From NCBI GenBank assembly GCA_013180625.2, contig SNVD02009787.1, positions 248,001 to 312,000 of the forward strand: a stretch of DNA of 64,000 nt, given 5' to 3'. The first letter of the stretch is position 1; each line of letters begins with the position of its first letter. This stretch comes from Boswellia sacra (taxonomy: Eukaryota > Streptophyta > Magnoliopsida > Sapindales > Burseraceae). The position numbers were made by a program, and so were the translations under genes. Positions 10,728-21,957 of the stretch are shown one piece after another. Below the pieces are notes generated by a model, which saw only the letters and a list, made by a program, of their open reading frames with translations, was not told where the DNA came from and made no database searches.

Positions 10728-12360
10728 TCACCTACGGCTGCTTTTTAACTGCCGCTGCAGACGGACAACCCAAATAGAAATTTTTGAACGAAATGATGAA
10801 AGAAACATTCCTTTCAGCAGGCCACCGTGAAACGAAAGAAACAAATAGACTGGCACATATACAAGCACACTTATAAGAATTGGGATTTTTTCTGATTTAT
10901 CTCCATCATAAGCCAAAAAAAAAGCTTAAACTAAAAGATAGCATCATCGTTGTTATAGATATCAAGAGTGTTAGGAATCCAACAAACAACTTAAGTGGTA
11001 ATGATATGAGAAAATCCTCCTCTGCGTGTCGAGATATACGAATAGACAAAAACGTCAGAACTGAAATTAAAGAAACGGATAGCGCGACTGAATCTGCAAT
11101 AGCAAATTTACGATCAGGTATTCCATCATTATTGTAATCCTTCGGTCCACCGAAAGCCACAAAAAAAAATTACAGTGGCAATGTTTGTGGCCATGCAAGA
11201 GCTAGCTGTGTCCTTGATCCATTTTTCTCCAGATTTCAGTAAGTCTCTATGGCCCTGAGTGAATAATTGCCAAGGTGTAAGACCCTTCTTATTTTTCCTG
11301 TCCCTAAACGATGGCATTACGAGAGATTCGACCTCCTGCTTGCAACATTTTATAGAATGAATGTTGTAAATTTGCTTTTCTTTTACAATTCAACCATTTC
11401 ATAAGTTATTAACATTATGAAAAAGATTTTTTTTTTTTTGAAGATTTCACCAATGAGTGGATATATATGATACGTTATTCATCCAATATATAAGGACAAA
11501 ATCTCATATAAAATAAAATTATAATCAAGAAGTATTTTTTGACTGGAAAATTTGTTCAATTGTTGTCAAAGATTTAACAAAAATAATAAGGCGCTAAAGA
11601 AACGAAAGTATTTTACCTTAAAGATGTATAATTCTTGCTGCATTTCTAGAGCTGCACCTGGTACCGTACTTATTGGTCTTGGAGTATGTGAATATGTCGC
11701 AGCTAAATGCAATAAATTGTTGCCATGCTTATCCTCGTAGGTTGCTATCAGCTGCTTGTCGAAACCTAGATTGTCCAGGAGATTGAATATAGTGACATGA
11801 CGGTGAAATATTGTAATGTGAAATATGGTCTGCCCCTTCTCATCTAATTCATGAACCAAAAAAGGATATTTGCGTATGAGTTCTGCCAAGAATTTTGAAT
11901 TTCCGAGTCTAGCTGCATCAAACAATAACTTATTGTTTTCATGCGTGAATTGCCGAACATTTATGTCATTTATTTCCAGTATTGCTTGCCAAAGACATCT
12001 GACAAGTTCAAGAGCTTTAGTTGTCATATCCCCGCCATCATCGTACAAATTCATTCCTGGAAAGACTAAGATTATTAAGGAAATTAATTGTCAACTATTA
12101 GATAAAATAAAGAATGATTAATATTGCACTTACAAATATATATACTAAATATAGCAACAACTGCAGCTAAGGGACTGCAATAAAATGTATCAGGTATTAA
12201 AGCAACTTACTGAAGTTAGTGACCATTTTTAAAAGTCCTATACTTCTTTTGCTTGAGACTGCTGAGGAATTTTGGGCCAACATATTCAAGGCCGTTCCAT
12301 ATCCTTCATATCGAACCCCAGCCAGGCTTTTATCCTCCTTTAGCAACTTCAATGCAAGAT
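10728..12360 (-). pseudogene. Ankyrin-repeat PGG-domain membrane protein (ITN1/ACD6-like), 5' incomplete, frameshifted
   Basis: Three minus-strand exons fit together in phase: 12211-12360 (DLALKLLKEDKSLAG), 11617-12056 (ankyrin repeats, with LLFDAARLGNSKFLAELIRK and HGNNLLHLAA) and 10728-11335 (EVESLVMPSFRDRKNKKG, then GEKWIKDTASSCM, the start of the PGG domain). PGG proteins carry four C-terminal membrane helices and act at membranes in stress and defence signalling. The helices are visible (SVALSVSLISVLTFLSI and LFVGFLTLLISITTMMLSF), but two one-base shifts interrupt them. Both lie in nine-base homopolymers (A at 11161-11169 and A at 10915-10923 on the plus strand), and both would be in frame with eight. 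The first ankyrin exons were not found in 12361-12939. It may be a pseudogene, or the shifts may be homopolymer sequencing errors. Confidence 0.8.
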
Positions 12361-12939
12361 CTGAGTTTCACCCAAATATTGAAAACGGAGGAACAAATCA
12401 AAGCTTTCCAAATATTTTTTTTGCCGTTGTTCAACATATAAAAGACTTTTATGAAGTTATTACATTTTAAAAATTACAAGAAATCTAAAATTTTCAAATA
12501 TCAGAAGCAAGTATTATAGATTGGAACAACATAACAAATTGCTGGGATTAATTTATTACAAAATCACAAATAAGCATTGACAAAATAGGTTTCGTGTTTG
12601 ATGATAAGATCTCTTCATGTGGATATTGTTCTTGTATACAACTTTATTATCCATTCAGTAACACGCAACCAAGTCCGAGGGGAAATAACTCAAAACCACG
12701 TGAAAAGTTTTACTAAGTTTCTTGAAAAAAAACTCAGAACACCTTGATGTTAGTGAAGGGCTATTAGATTTAATGAGGTGCTAGGGATTGCTATTGATAA
12801 CCTAAAAGCTGATTCTTCAAGAATTTAAAACTATTTGAGTGCTTAGTAAACATTTTTGAATTTAATTTTTTTGGACATTCTAATTTTCCAATAATCAATT
12901 ATGATATTACCTCAGAAGTAGGTAGAGAGTGGTTTTCAG
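12361..12939. other. Upstream of the ankyrin gene, no exon seen
   Basis: AT-rich sequence with only short frames. The missing 5' ankyrin exons would be expected here or further right, but none is visible before the mobile elements that start at 12940. Confidence 0.4.
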
Positions 12940-13123
12940 AAGAACAAGTGTACATCTACAACTAAATCTTATAACTAACTCGTTACAACCTGAGTTAGCG
13001 AAAATTCACCGAAGGAGGAAAAAACAAGATGAATAAGAGAAGTTATATCTCTGGTAGGATTTTGCTAACTCAGACTGTAAGGAGAGTTTATTGCAAATGG
13101 ATTGTAGCTATACTATTGTTCTT
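12940..13123. mobile_element. MITE, second copy of the 7466 family
   Basis: Termini AAGAACAAGTGTACATCTAC and GTAGCTATACTATTGTTCTT are imperfect inverted repeats. The core, with ATTCACCGAAGGAGGAAAA and GATGAATAAGAGAAG, matches the core of the element at 7466-7658, while the outer arms have diverged. There is no coding capacity. Confidence 0.6.
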
Positions 13124-13263
13124 TTTAGAATATGATTTTTTGTATTTATCAATTTTGTGATGAATCAAAAACCAAATTTACCATCTAAAATGATAAAAAT
13201 TCAACAAGTCCCCTGCATTAAGAATTATTAAAAATTTTAATTATATAATGTAATCAAAATAAG

Positions 13264-14490
13264 ATTCTTCTAAATGGATGTTAAAACAACCTTCTTGAAT
13301 AGCTATCTTAATGAAGAGGCTTTTGTTGAATAGCCAAAAGGATTTGAAGATTCTAAACATCCTGATTTTGTATACAAGTTGCATAGAGCTTTGCATGGCT
13401 TGAAACAAGCTCTGGTATGAAAGGTTGACAAACTTTTTGATCAAGAGAGGTTATAGTAAGGGCAACAATGATAAGACTTTCTTTACCAAACATGCATCTA
13501 ATTATTTTATTATTGCCCAAGTTTATATGGATAACGTTGTGTTGGGTCAACTAACAAATGTAAAACTGATGAGTTTGTTAAGTTGATGCAGGAAGAGTTT
13601 GAGATAAGCATGGTAGGAGAATTAAATTTCTTTCTTGGATTGCAGGTTAAATAGATGAATGATGGGATATTCATATCTCAATCAAAATATGCTAGAAACC
13701 TTGTAAAGAAATTTGGACTCGAGAATGCAAAACCAATGAAAACTCATATCTGTACTAATCTAAAACTTTCAAAAGACAATGCAAGAAAAGAGATTGATGT
13801 AAGTTTGTATAGAAGCATCATTGGCAATTTCCTATGCCTCATAGCAAGCAGACTACACTTGTGTTTTAGTGTAGGACTTTGTGCAAGATTTCAAGCACAT
13901 CCCAAAGAATCACACCTGGCAGCAGCAAAAAGAATCATTAGGTATGTGCATTGAACCTATGACTATGGGATATGGTTTTCTAAAGATACAAGTGCTTGTC
14001 TTGCAGGGTTTAGTAATGTTGATTGGGTAGGGAATGCTGATGACAGGAAAAGCACATCAGGAGGATGTTTTTATCCTGGTACTAAGTTAGTTTCTTGGCA
14101 CAGCAGAAAGTAGAATTCCATCTATTTGTCTATAGCAAAAGCTAAATACATAGCAGTAGGAAGTTGTTGCACACAACTACTTTAGATGAAGCAAATACTA
14201 AATGATTATAGTATTGAACAAAAACCTATAACTGTGTTTTGTGATAATACTAGTGCTATAAATATTTTCAAAAATCTAGTTCAGCACTCTAGAACAAAAC
14301 ACATTGACATATACTATTTTATAAGGAAGCTTGTAGAGTTTAAGACGATACACATTGAACACATCTCCAGTGATAAACAATTAGTTGACTTGTTCACTAA
14401 GGCATTAGATGCAACAAGATTTGAGAATTTAAGAAAGGTCTTAGGCATCTATCAATTTTATGAAAAAGCAATACTTTTTGTTATATTAAT
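13264..14490 (+). pseudogene. Copia (Sirevirus-type) pol remnant: reverse transcriptase and RNase H
   Basis: In order, a reverse-transcriptase tail (DVKTTFLN, then LHRALHGLKQAL) is followed by a connection region (GELNFFLGLQV, ISQSKYARNLVKKFGLENAK, SLYRSIIGNFLCL). An RNase H region comes last (DDRKSTSGGCF, SRTKHIDIYY, KQLVDLFTKALD). This polyprotein copies retrotransposon RNA into DNA in virus-like particles. The YVDD motif is disrupted, several stops and frameshifts are present, and everything 5' of the reverse transcriptase is missing. The pairing with a downstream second reading frame, a polypurine tract and an LTR at 17617 fits the Sirevirus lineage. Confidence 0.8.
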
Positions 14491-15284
14491 TATATCTGCA
14501 AATATCATAAGTTTTCTTATGATTAAGCATGTATGAGTTGTAATGTAAAGCTGTGTGAATATTAAGATATTGGTAAAAAAAAAAATGCAGAGAGGACTAT
14601 ATGATGTGTGAAAACATCAATTAAGAGTAACCTCAATATATTTAGGACATATGTTGAGGTCACCCACTCAAATGAAGAGGGCTACCTATATATTGTTTGA
14701 AAGCTGCTGTATTTATTTCATAATCCAATGCGATTAAATTTTTTAATATGTTAAAATGTTATTTTTGACATCTCAATTGACTAAAAAGTAAAAGTAAACA
14801 ACTTTCATATGATGATTGTAAACAACTCTAAAATATGCTTTCTTAGAATAATTCATTTGATGTCTAGATATTATTGTTATGTTAAATGTAGTTGTTTTAT
14901 GTTATGTTTTTTATATCATACGATGCTATTTCAGCCTAACTAAAATTTGACTTTCTTGTATGTCAATATGTTAAAATGTTATGTCAGCTTTATTGGATTG
15001 AGGGGCGACACTTCAGTGACAGGAATCCTAGCTCTATGAAATCAAGTTTTTGAATTTATCTCATTAATGATATTAATGTTTTTGTTTTGGAAAGGAATTA
15101 AAATTTGAAATTATATAGGAAACCAAATTGGATTAAAACTCAGTTTCTTTCCAAGTTTATCGCAAACATAGTTAGGGCTATTTTGTTCATATCAAAGTCG
15201 GTCAATATTTTGCATCCCATTCTCTCTCTCATCTCGTTTTCTCTCTCTGTTATAAGAAACTCTTCTAGACCTCAAATCTCAACA
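14491..15284 (+). other. Spacer between pol and the downstream reading frame of the Copia element
   Basis: Non-coding sequence, interpreted as the spacer of a Sirevirus-like element. The last 100 bases are rich in TCTCTC just before the ATG at 15285. Confidence 0.4.
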
Positions 15285-17083
15285 ATGGCGACCTCATCTG
15301 AATATGAGAAAACCACAAGTGCAACATCTTCTTTAAGCAACTCTGATTATACCAATCATGACAGCTCTCAGTCACCATATCACAACAGCAACATGCAGAG
15401 ATCCCGATTGATCTTGTAATGAGTGAAGATGAGACAATCCCTGTTGGGCGAATGAAGGACCAAGTGAAGCCCAAGTTCAACAAGTTTCTCACAGCAGAAG
15501 TAAAGTAAAATTTCTTAAAGTACACATGGAAGAGGAATTTGCAAATTGAGAGGCCAATATAGGTATTAGACTTTAACAAGTATGGTTTGAGTGAACTACT
15601 TGAGTCCATTTTCTGGACTAGAATGGTAAACAACTTCCTACCTCCTGTTAAATCTTTGATTCAAGAATTTTATACAAATATACCAGAATCAATTGATAAT
15701 CTGAAGAGTTTTCATTATCACAAGGTATATTGTAGAGAAAATTTTGTGAAGTTTTTCCCAAATGTATCAATACTTTCTTTGATATACCCATTGGCAGTTT
15801 ACATTCGATTGAGGATAGTTTTGATATGGAAAATGTTCTTAAGGAACTGACTAGTAGAAATGATTCAGTTTGGAATCCCAAAGATGGCATTGATCAGCAA
15901 TATCTTAGGAAGAAATATAGAGTTATGCATAAGATTGCACAATTTAACTGGTTCCCTTCTTCACACCAGAACCAAGTCAGGGGAGATAGAGTGAAATTAA
16001 TGTTCTGTTTGGGCACAAATAAACCAACCAACTTAGGTTTATGGATTTATAGAATGATTGTCCAGATTACACCATACAAATAAGACTATCATTTGCTTAT
16101 TTCTTTGTTTGATTCAAGGACTTTTGGCTCAAAATGGTGTCCCTATAAGTCCAAAAGAGAACACTTAAATTTTGTCAAAATCCATCACAAAAGGATTTCT
16201 ACATAGATTGCAAGGCAAATCTGATCTACCTCTGAGCCGAAACCAAGAAGGGTTAGAAATAATCCAATGAACAACGTAGAAAAGCAGCTTGTTTTGATAA
16301 ATTCTACTTTATCTGATATTGTGCAAGACATTAAGGACATCAAAGCAAAGCAAACTGAATTGGGGAAGAAGTTCACAAGAAAATCTATTGCTGCAGAAGA
16401 ACAACCACCCATGGAAACTGAAGAAGTGGTGTAAGAGCATTCAAGAAAATAGCTTGCTGTTGAAACAGACAAGGAAGCAGAAAAGAAAAAGAAGCAAAAG
16501 AAATCAAAGAAGAAAGCTAAAGGAACTAAACTAAAAAGCGAGAAAAAGGTCAAAGTGGTGAAGCAGAAATCTAACGAGAAGAAGAAACCTGTTATAGTGG
16601 CAATTCCTCAACTGCAAGATGAATCTTTGCCAGACTAGCTAGCTCAAGAAGAACCTGCTATACCACAACCTTTACCGACTTCTGAAGAAGAACTTGAAAA
16701 CGAACCAGTTCCTACAGCAGAACACTTGTTTTTACACCACAGCAATCATCACCATAAGTTGCAGAGCGCCCACATGACCTAGCTCTTGAGACAAAGTAGC
16801 CAACAGAAGAGATTCCCTTAGCTATTGTAGCTGAATCCCTTGTGGAGATGTCCCACAACACTGAAACCAGTGCAAAAAACCTTGACAAGGCCATCCGCAA
16901 GATTGTGGATGAGGTCACTGCCTCTTCTTCAGATACAGCTGGACAATAGGCCACTCCTGCAGTTTTTGAGCAATCTACTCCATCCACCACAGGCAATAAG
17001 TTTAAGACTACGGCTACTTGCACCAAGAAAAGGCATAGGCGTTTCTTTTCACCTTCTATTCACAAATCCGCAAGACTTCACTA
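15285..17083 (+). pseudogene. Third reading frame of the Sirevirus-like element, broken
   Basis: The frame opens with a Ser/Thr-rich N-terminus (MATSSEYEKTTSATSS) at 15285. A globular middle (LLPPVKSLIQEFY-like, then NLGLWIYRMI near 16030) resembles the putative plant transposon protein domain found in retroelement frames. From about 16270 it becomes Lys/Glu-rich with coiled-coil character, then Pro/Glu-rich, and ends SPSIHKSARLH before a stop at 17081-17083. Several stops and frameshifts break it. Extra frames downstream of pol are a known trait of Sireviruses, where they are called env-like. I see no clear signal peptide or membrane anchor, so an envelope role is not supported here. Confidence 0.5.
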
Positions 17084-17616
17084 AGTTAATCTCAGTTTAT
17101 TTATTTATTTATTTATTTTTGAACTTGTTATGAAACCAAGGGGAAGAAAAGGTTTCTAATTTTGATATTTGTTTGTGTTTGTGTTTGTTTTACTCTGAAT
17201 TGATCCTTAGGGGAAGTAAGCAAGGGGGAGTCTATATTCAAACTGCTTTATGACTGATGCTCTGATTTACTACTTACTTTAACTTTGTTTTGTGTTTTTA
17301 CCTGCATATTTGAATTGTTTTTTTTTTTTGTTTGCTGTATTTTATTTAGCTCTAATTTTGATAATGCATATAACTTTGCTTGAATGTTATTTGACAAGTT
17401 TGTCCAATTAACTCTAATTTGTTTTGCAGGACATTTATGTTTAGCCATCTTTCTGTTATGTGGTTTATGACTAAAAAGTTGTTATTTCTTTTAGTATGAC
17501 AATTTCTATTAGACGGAATATGATTGCTTGTGATTATATTAGACATATCTTTGTATCTACTCTTTGGTCAGAAACTGTTTGATGTTTTCATCACATGTTG
17601 CCAAAAAGGGGGAGAT
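17084..17616 (+). other. Copia 3' untranslated region and polypurine tract
   Basis: T-rich sequence ending in AAAAAGGGGGAGA (17603-17615), the polypurine primer for plus-strand DNA synthesis, directly before the TG of the LTR. Confidence 0.7.
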
Positions 17617-18468
17617 TGTTGGTGTGAACGTGTGACATTCTTGCATGTGCCATGCACATGAGAATTTGGACCAACTTGTGATACAAACATTGTGTTATAT
17701 TATTTCTTATTTACTATTTCTAAAAGTTTATTTTAGGAAGTATTTGATTTATAGTGAATATCTCTTTAAATTAGGGCATTAATGATGTATACTGGTTGAA
17801 TTAGGAGTATATTTATTTATGTCCTATTTCATTTAGGAGATTACTTATATCACTTCTTAAAGTATTGTTCTTTATCCTAATTGAGTTTGATTAAGATTCT
17901 ACAAAATTTGGAGAGATAACACAATCGGGTATCACACTTTATATAACGTTATTTTACATAACTTATATATGTGTGAATGTTACGACATTTCAAGAATTAT
18001 TAGAGGAGACCTTCAACACAAAACTGGAATGCTTCTTTGATTTTGTTTTATCAGTGTTTTATTCATGTTTGAGAGATTGTGATTGTGCATAATTTTGATT
18101 AGGTCTGAGTGAGTTAGTATACACTTGAAATAACTTACGAGTTGAGTGTTTATGTAATTTAGTATCAGACATTGTGATTATATTTTACTTAACAATGTGT
18201 TGTTAAGTTGTTAGTGATAGAGAGTGGGCAGTGTCACTAAAGTTTAAGATCTTGGCATGATTTTGTCTTACAAAGATTAGGTCAGTGTGTGAGAGTAAGT
18301 CAGCACTGTAAACGATCCTAAAGATTATACAAACAAGAACTCAGTGAATTACAGCTCTAAGCTGTTCATGGATGTAGTTTTTATAACCGAACCACATAAA
18401 ATCCTCATGTCCCATTTTACTTTATAGTTTATTGTTATATTTCGTATGACTTCATACTTTCATATCTC
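17617..18468 (+). mobile_element. 3' LTR of the Sirevirus-like element
   Basis: It starts TGTTGGTGTGAACG right after the polypurine tract. The right edge is set near CTCACA at about 18468, where the sequence shared by repeat copies A and B begins; it is approximate because no 5' LTR is in the window. No target duplication could be tested. Confidence 0.55.
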
Positions 18469-18473
18469 ACAGT

Positions 18474-18607
18474 TTCAACTAATTCCTTTATTTTAGATTT
18501 GTTCTGACGGAGACTTACAAGCCAACTCATCAGCCAAAAGTCTATTTTTGTCAACATGCATACACAAATTGATGTAGGAAAATGCAAATATATATATATA
18601 TATATAT

Positions 18608-18687
<80 letters not shown>

Positions 18688-19235
18688 CAAAATGGAGAAA
18701 ACCATATTACAATTTAAGCTTATGCTCTCGATATAATTAAAGGTTCTAAAGAATCGTTTCAATTTCTTGGTTCTATGTTGTTTAATAAACGAAGGAATTT
18801 TAAAAATATTGGATCAATTTGGTAACTAGAAGAGGTACTGAAAGTAACAGATCAAAGATACTGGCAGTTCTAAATTCTAATTTTGAATCAACGTCGTTTT
18901 GTTTTACAGATAAAACTAGTTCACTGTACTCGAAAGAGAGAGTATCTCTGGAAGCCAAAAGAAGAGTAATTAATGTTGATTGTTCCAGACAGAAACAAGG
19001 CCTTCGAATCTTTTGGCATCACATGGAGGGATGGATGGTGCCAAATTAAGATGAAGAAGCAGAAGATTCAGCAACGACAAAAACCACTCGTTTTGCCAAT
19101 TTTGTTTTCAAGTGCAAGGATACTGTCATCAAAAGGAGAGCAAGCCAGCTAGAGTTCCAATAAGTGTCTTTATTTATCGAAAGTTAAAAATAAATAAATT
19201 TTGTAATAATTTATTTTTTGTTTTTCCTCTTCCAA
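18474..19235 (+). repeat. Dispersed repeat family, copy A (truncated)
   Basis: It shares long collinear blocks with copy B (25340-25728 plus 27678-28270) and copy C (44430-45340): ACTTACAAGCCAACTCATCA, then GATGTAGGAAAATGCA, GGAAGCCAAAAGAAGAGT, CACATGGAGGG and AAGTGTCTTTATTTAT. Introns or untranslated regions of a multicopy gene, or a non-coding transposon, could each explain it. Copy A is cut at about 19235 by the Ogre-like fragment. No protein is recognised. Confidence 0.6.
18590..18682. repeat. Compound (TA)n(CA)n(TA)n microsatellite
   Basis: Alternating TA, then about 40 bp of CA, then TA again, within repeat copy A. The same site in copy B has only a short ATATATATA, so the tract expanded in copy A after the copies separated. 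Confidence 0.9.
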
Positions 19236-21160
19236 TCATATCAATATAGATGTCTTTTCACTAATTTTTGTAGTGATGAACAATGGCTTGTTGTGATCCC
19301 TTCCCTTAAAAGAAAAATCATCATCGGTGAAGGTGATCACACCCTTCTCATTTACACCCTTGGGTTTTCTTCCAGTCAAGGCAATTAACATTACATTTGG
19401 AGTGACAGCCATTGATATCTCTACCTCTGCCAAAGCCTTCATCATGGCTTCTCTATGCTTTTGGGATGAGATCAATAAGTCCCAAATGCTAGCATTTGCT
19501 TGAGTTTTCTTCAACTGCTTGATCACTTGATTCTCTTCTTCTTTGACAACTTCTTTGCCCTTTTAAATAGTCTTCTCTTTCTTGACTGATTTTTCCTTCT
19601 CTTTCTCATGGAAAAATCTACCACTTCTTGTTACCCTTTGTACATTCTCTTTCTCGCCCTTAAGTGTTTCTCCCTTAACTCTCACTTCCTCTTTTTCATC
19701 ATCACTGCTAAAGTTAACCCAAAAGTTTTGAAGGGTCTTGACTTTAGGAATGTCATCCCATATTCCCATAACTCTCACTTCTTTGCACCTTCTAGGTAAA
19801 CTCTCTCTTCTCACAAGGGTCTTCTTATTATTCAAGCTTGGACTTTTCCCTTCTCTCGGCTCTCTCAGTGCTGCTCGATCTGATTTCCTCATAATAACAC
19901 ATGACTTACTCCTTTGTCAAGCCTGACCCAATCATGTTGATTGTTGGAGGAGATACCCAATTATAGTTAGGTAGTAGATTGCTTCTTGTGTTGGGCTTTT
20001 ACATCTCTAGATCAGGAATCTGGCCCTTGTCGATCAAATCTTAGATCTCATGGAGGAGACAAATGCAATCACCAGTCTTTGTGACTAGTCACTAAGTGAA
20101 ATTCATACTTCTCGTGATGCCTCCAATTCCTTGGTAATGGATTTGGAAGCTCTCCCAGTGACAATGGTCGCAAGATCCCTTTGACACTCAATCTTGCAAA
20201 GATCTTTGACAATGGTCTTCTTAAACGATTGAACTTCCCTTGTTGGGCAACTGCTTTCACCTCAACATGCTTCATGCTAGACCTACTAGCTTGATGATAC
20301 TGCCTTTGATTTCTTCTAGGGCAGCTATTATTGCTTCTCTTTTGCCTAGTCTCCAAATCTTCTATTTGGATACTCGAATCATACAAGTCTTCAAAGGTTT
20401 TGATCGAAAAGCCTGCTAGTCTATCATTGATGAAGGCATGGGCTCTATTGATTACTATACAAACTTGGTCTTTCTCTGTGGGCCTTGTGATCATCTTGAC
20501 AGCTTTAGCCCTCCAATGGACTAGGTACTCTAAAAAAGTCTCGTTGGGCTTCTATCGAGTCATCTCCAAATCCCTCAAAGTTATCCCCAGTTGGGTATTG
20601 TGATGATATTGTTCTACGAACTGTTTAGATAACTCTTCCCAATCTTCTTGATCTCTTTTGGGAAGATCATGGTACCATACTACCATATCATCTTCTAGGG
20701 ATAGCATAAAGTACTTCAAGATATACTCCTTTGACAAAGGAGTGGTGGCCATGACAGCAGCATATTGTCTCAAGTAAGTCTTTGGGTTGCTCTCTACATT
20801 GAATTTGGGCAAGTCTGGCATACGAAACTTTGGTGGCAAATCACTATCTCCAATGAGGAAAATATCATTTAGGTCTTCGACTCCTTTCAATCCCTTCTTC
20901 TTCAAAAGGGATTGGACCTTCTCCATGTCTTTGGCCAACTGCTTGACTGATTTAGGCTCATCTTGGTTGGCTAGGCCTTTCTCCTGATCTCTACCTTTGC
21001 TATTCTTACCATCACCATTACCTTGGGTAGTGGTTGGTTCATATGGCTAGGCTCATTTTGGAGTGCTTTGATGAGTTGGGCCATCTGTTGTTGGAGTGCA
21101 GTCATGTCAGCTCTCAATTGGACCATCTCTTGGTTGTTGTTGGGTGTAACCATTTTAGCA
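19236..21160 (-). pseudogene. Ogre/Tat-like gypsy gag and protease region, truncated
   Basis: On the minus strand the product begins near 21153 with MVTPNNNQEMVQLRADMTAL and a Gln-rich helix. The retrotransposon gag domain follows (FRMPDLPKFN, YLRQYAAVM, WYHDLPKRDQEDWEELSKQF, near 20560-20840), then a basic linker. Next comes VTRSGRFF near 19615 and the pre-protease region (GVITFTDDDFSFKGRDHNKP, near 19270-19330). Gag forms the particle; the protease matures it. The frame is interrupted by stops and shifts, and the sequence stops before the protease active site. Integrase and reverse transcriptase are missing. The left edge is a sharp junction with repeat copy A. Confidence 0.75.
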
Positions 21161-21183
21161 ACTGGTTCCTCTTGTATTATCAA

Positions 21184-21957
21184 ACAACCACCTTGTCTAA
21201 ACCAAGCTATGATGGATGCAAAACAAAGGTGTTAAAGCTATGCATGCATGCACGTATGCATGATTTTGATGCATGCTTATACAATAGCATAGACATGCTT
21301 TTAGCCTTATAACCTTATTTCTTCCACACACGTGAGGTCAAGTCTCTTTTCCTAGGATTTTTGGCCTATTCCTAAGTCATCACCATGGGATGTGGGAATA
21401 TGAGATTCTCTCACCTAATTCTAACATACGTGGATTCTCTATGATTATCACAACATGGCTTCTAAATGTCATAATAACCTCAACTTATGGCACATGCCCC
21501 CATGTTGTTCTTATGGGTGTTCTAACATATGGCATTCATTCATGGCTCCATGAGGTTTAAGTCAATGTTACTCTAATCATGTAGAATTTACATATGCAAT
21601 TCAACATGGGTTTTGGACATTCATCCTATAGAAAATTTCTAGATTTGTCTACATGGGCTTGAGTCTCAAAGGTCCAATGGTCTGGGCTCCTTTGAGTGAG
21701 AGATGCCCGCTTAGGCCGGTCTCTTTTTATACAAAGTTAATGGTATGTGCTCAAAGGTGGTGACACCAAAATGAGCCATCTAAGGATCGAACAGAGCCAA
21801 AGACTTCTCATGCCAATGCCACACGTCTAGTTTGGGCATTCGTGCTCATTGTGTGCAAAGTGTAGTGATGCAAGGACTCAAAATATCAACATAAGGTATT
21901 AGAATTTAGTGTCCCAATTAGAATCAACTTCTCTTGTCTGTAGTGGAGTCGCTACTA
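21184..21957 (-). other. Ogre-like 5' leader and primer binding site
   Basis: On the minus strand GTAGCGACTCCACTACAGAC (from 21955 leftward) follows the LTR. It resembles the TGGCGACTCC-type primer site complementary to tRNA-Arg that is usual in Ogre elements, with a few mismatches. About 770 bp of leader separates it from the gag start. Confidence 0.55.

Noticed and set aside
16185..16553. Minus-strand Phe/Ser-rich frame that looks like a membrane protein
   Set aside because: It is the antisense of the Lys/Glu-rich part of the Sirevirus third frame.
18435..18762. Minus-strand frames rich in Cys-Val and Tyr-Ile
   Set aside because: They are translations of the (CA)n and (TA)n microsatellite.
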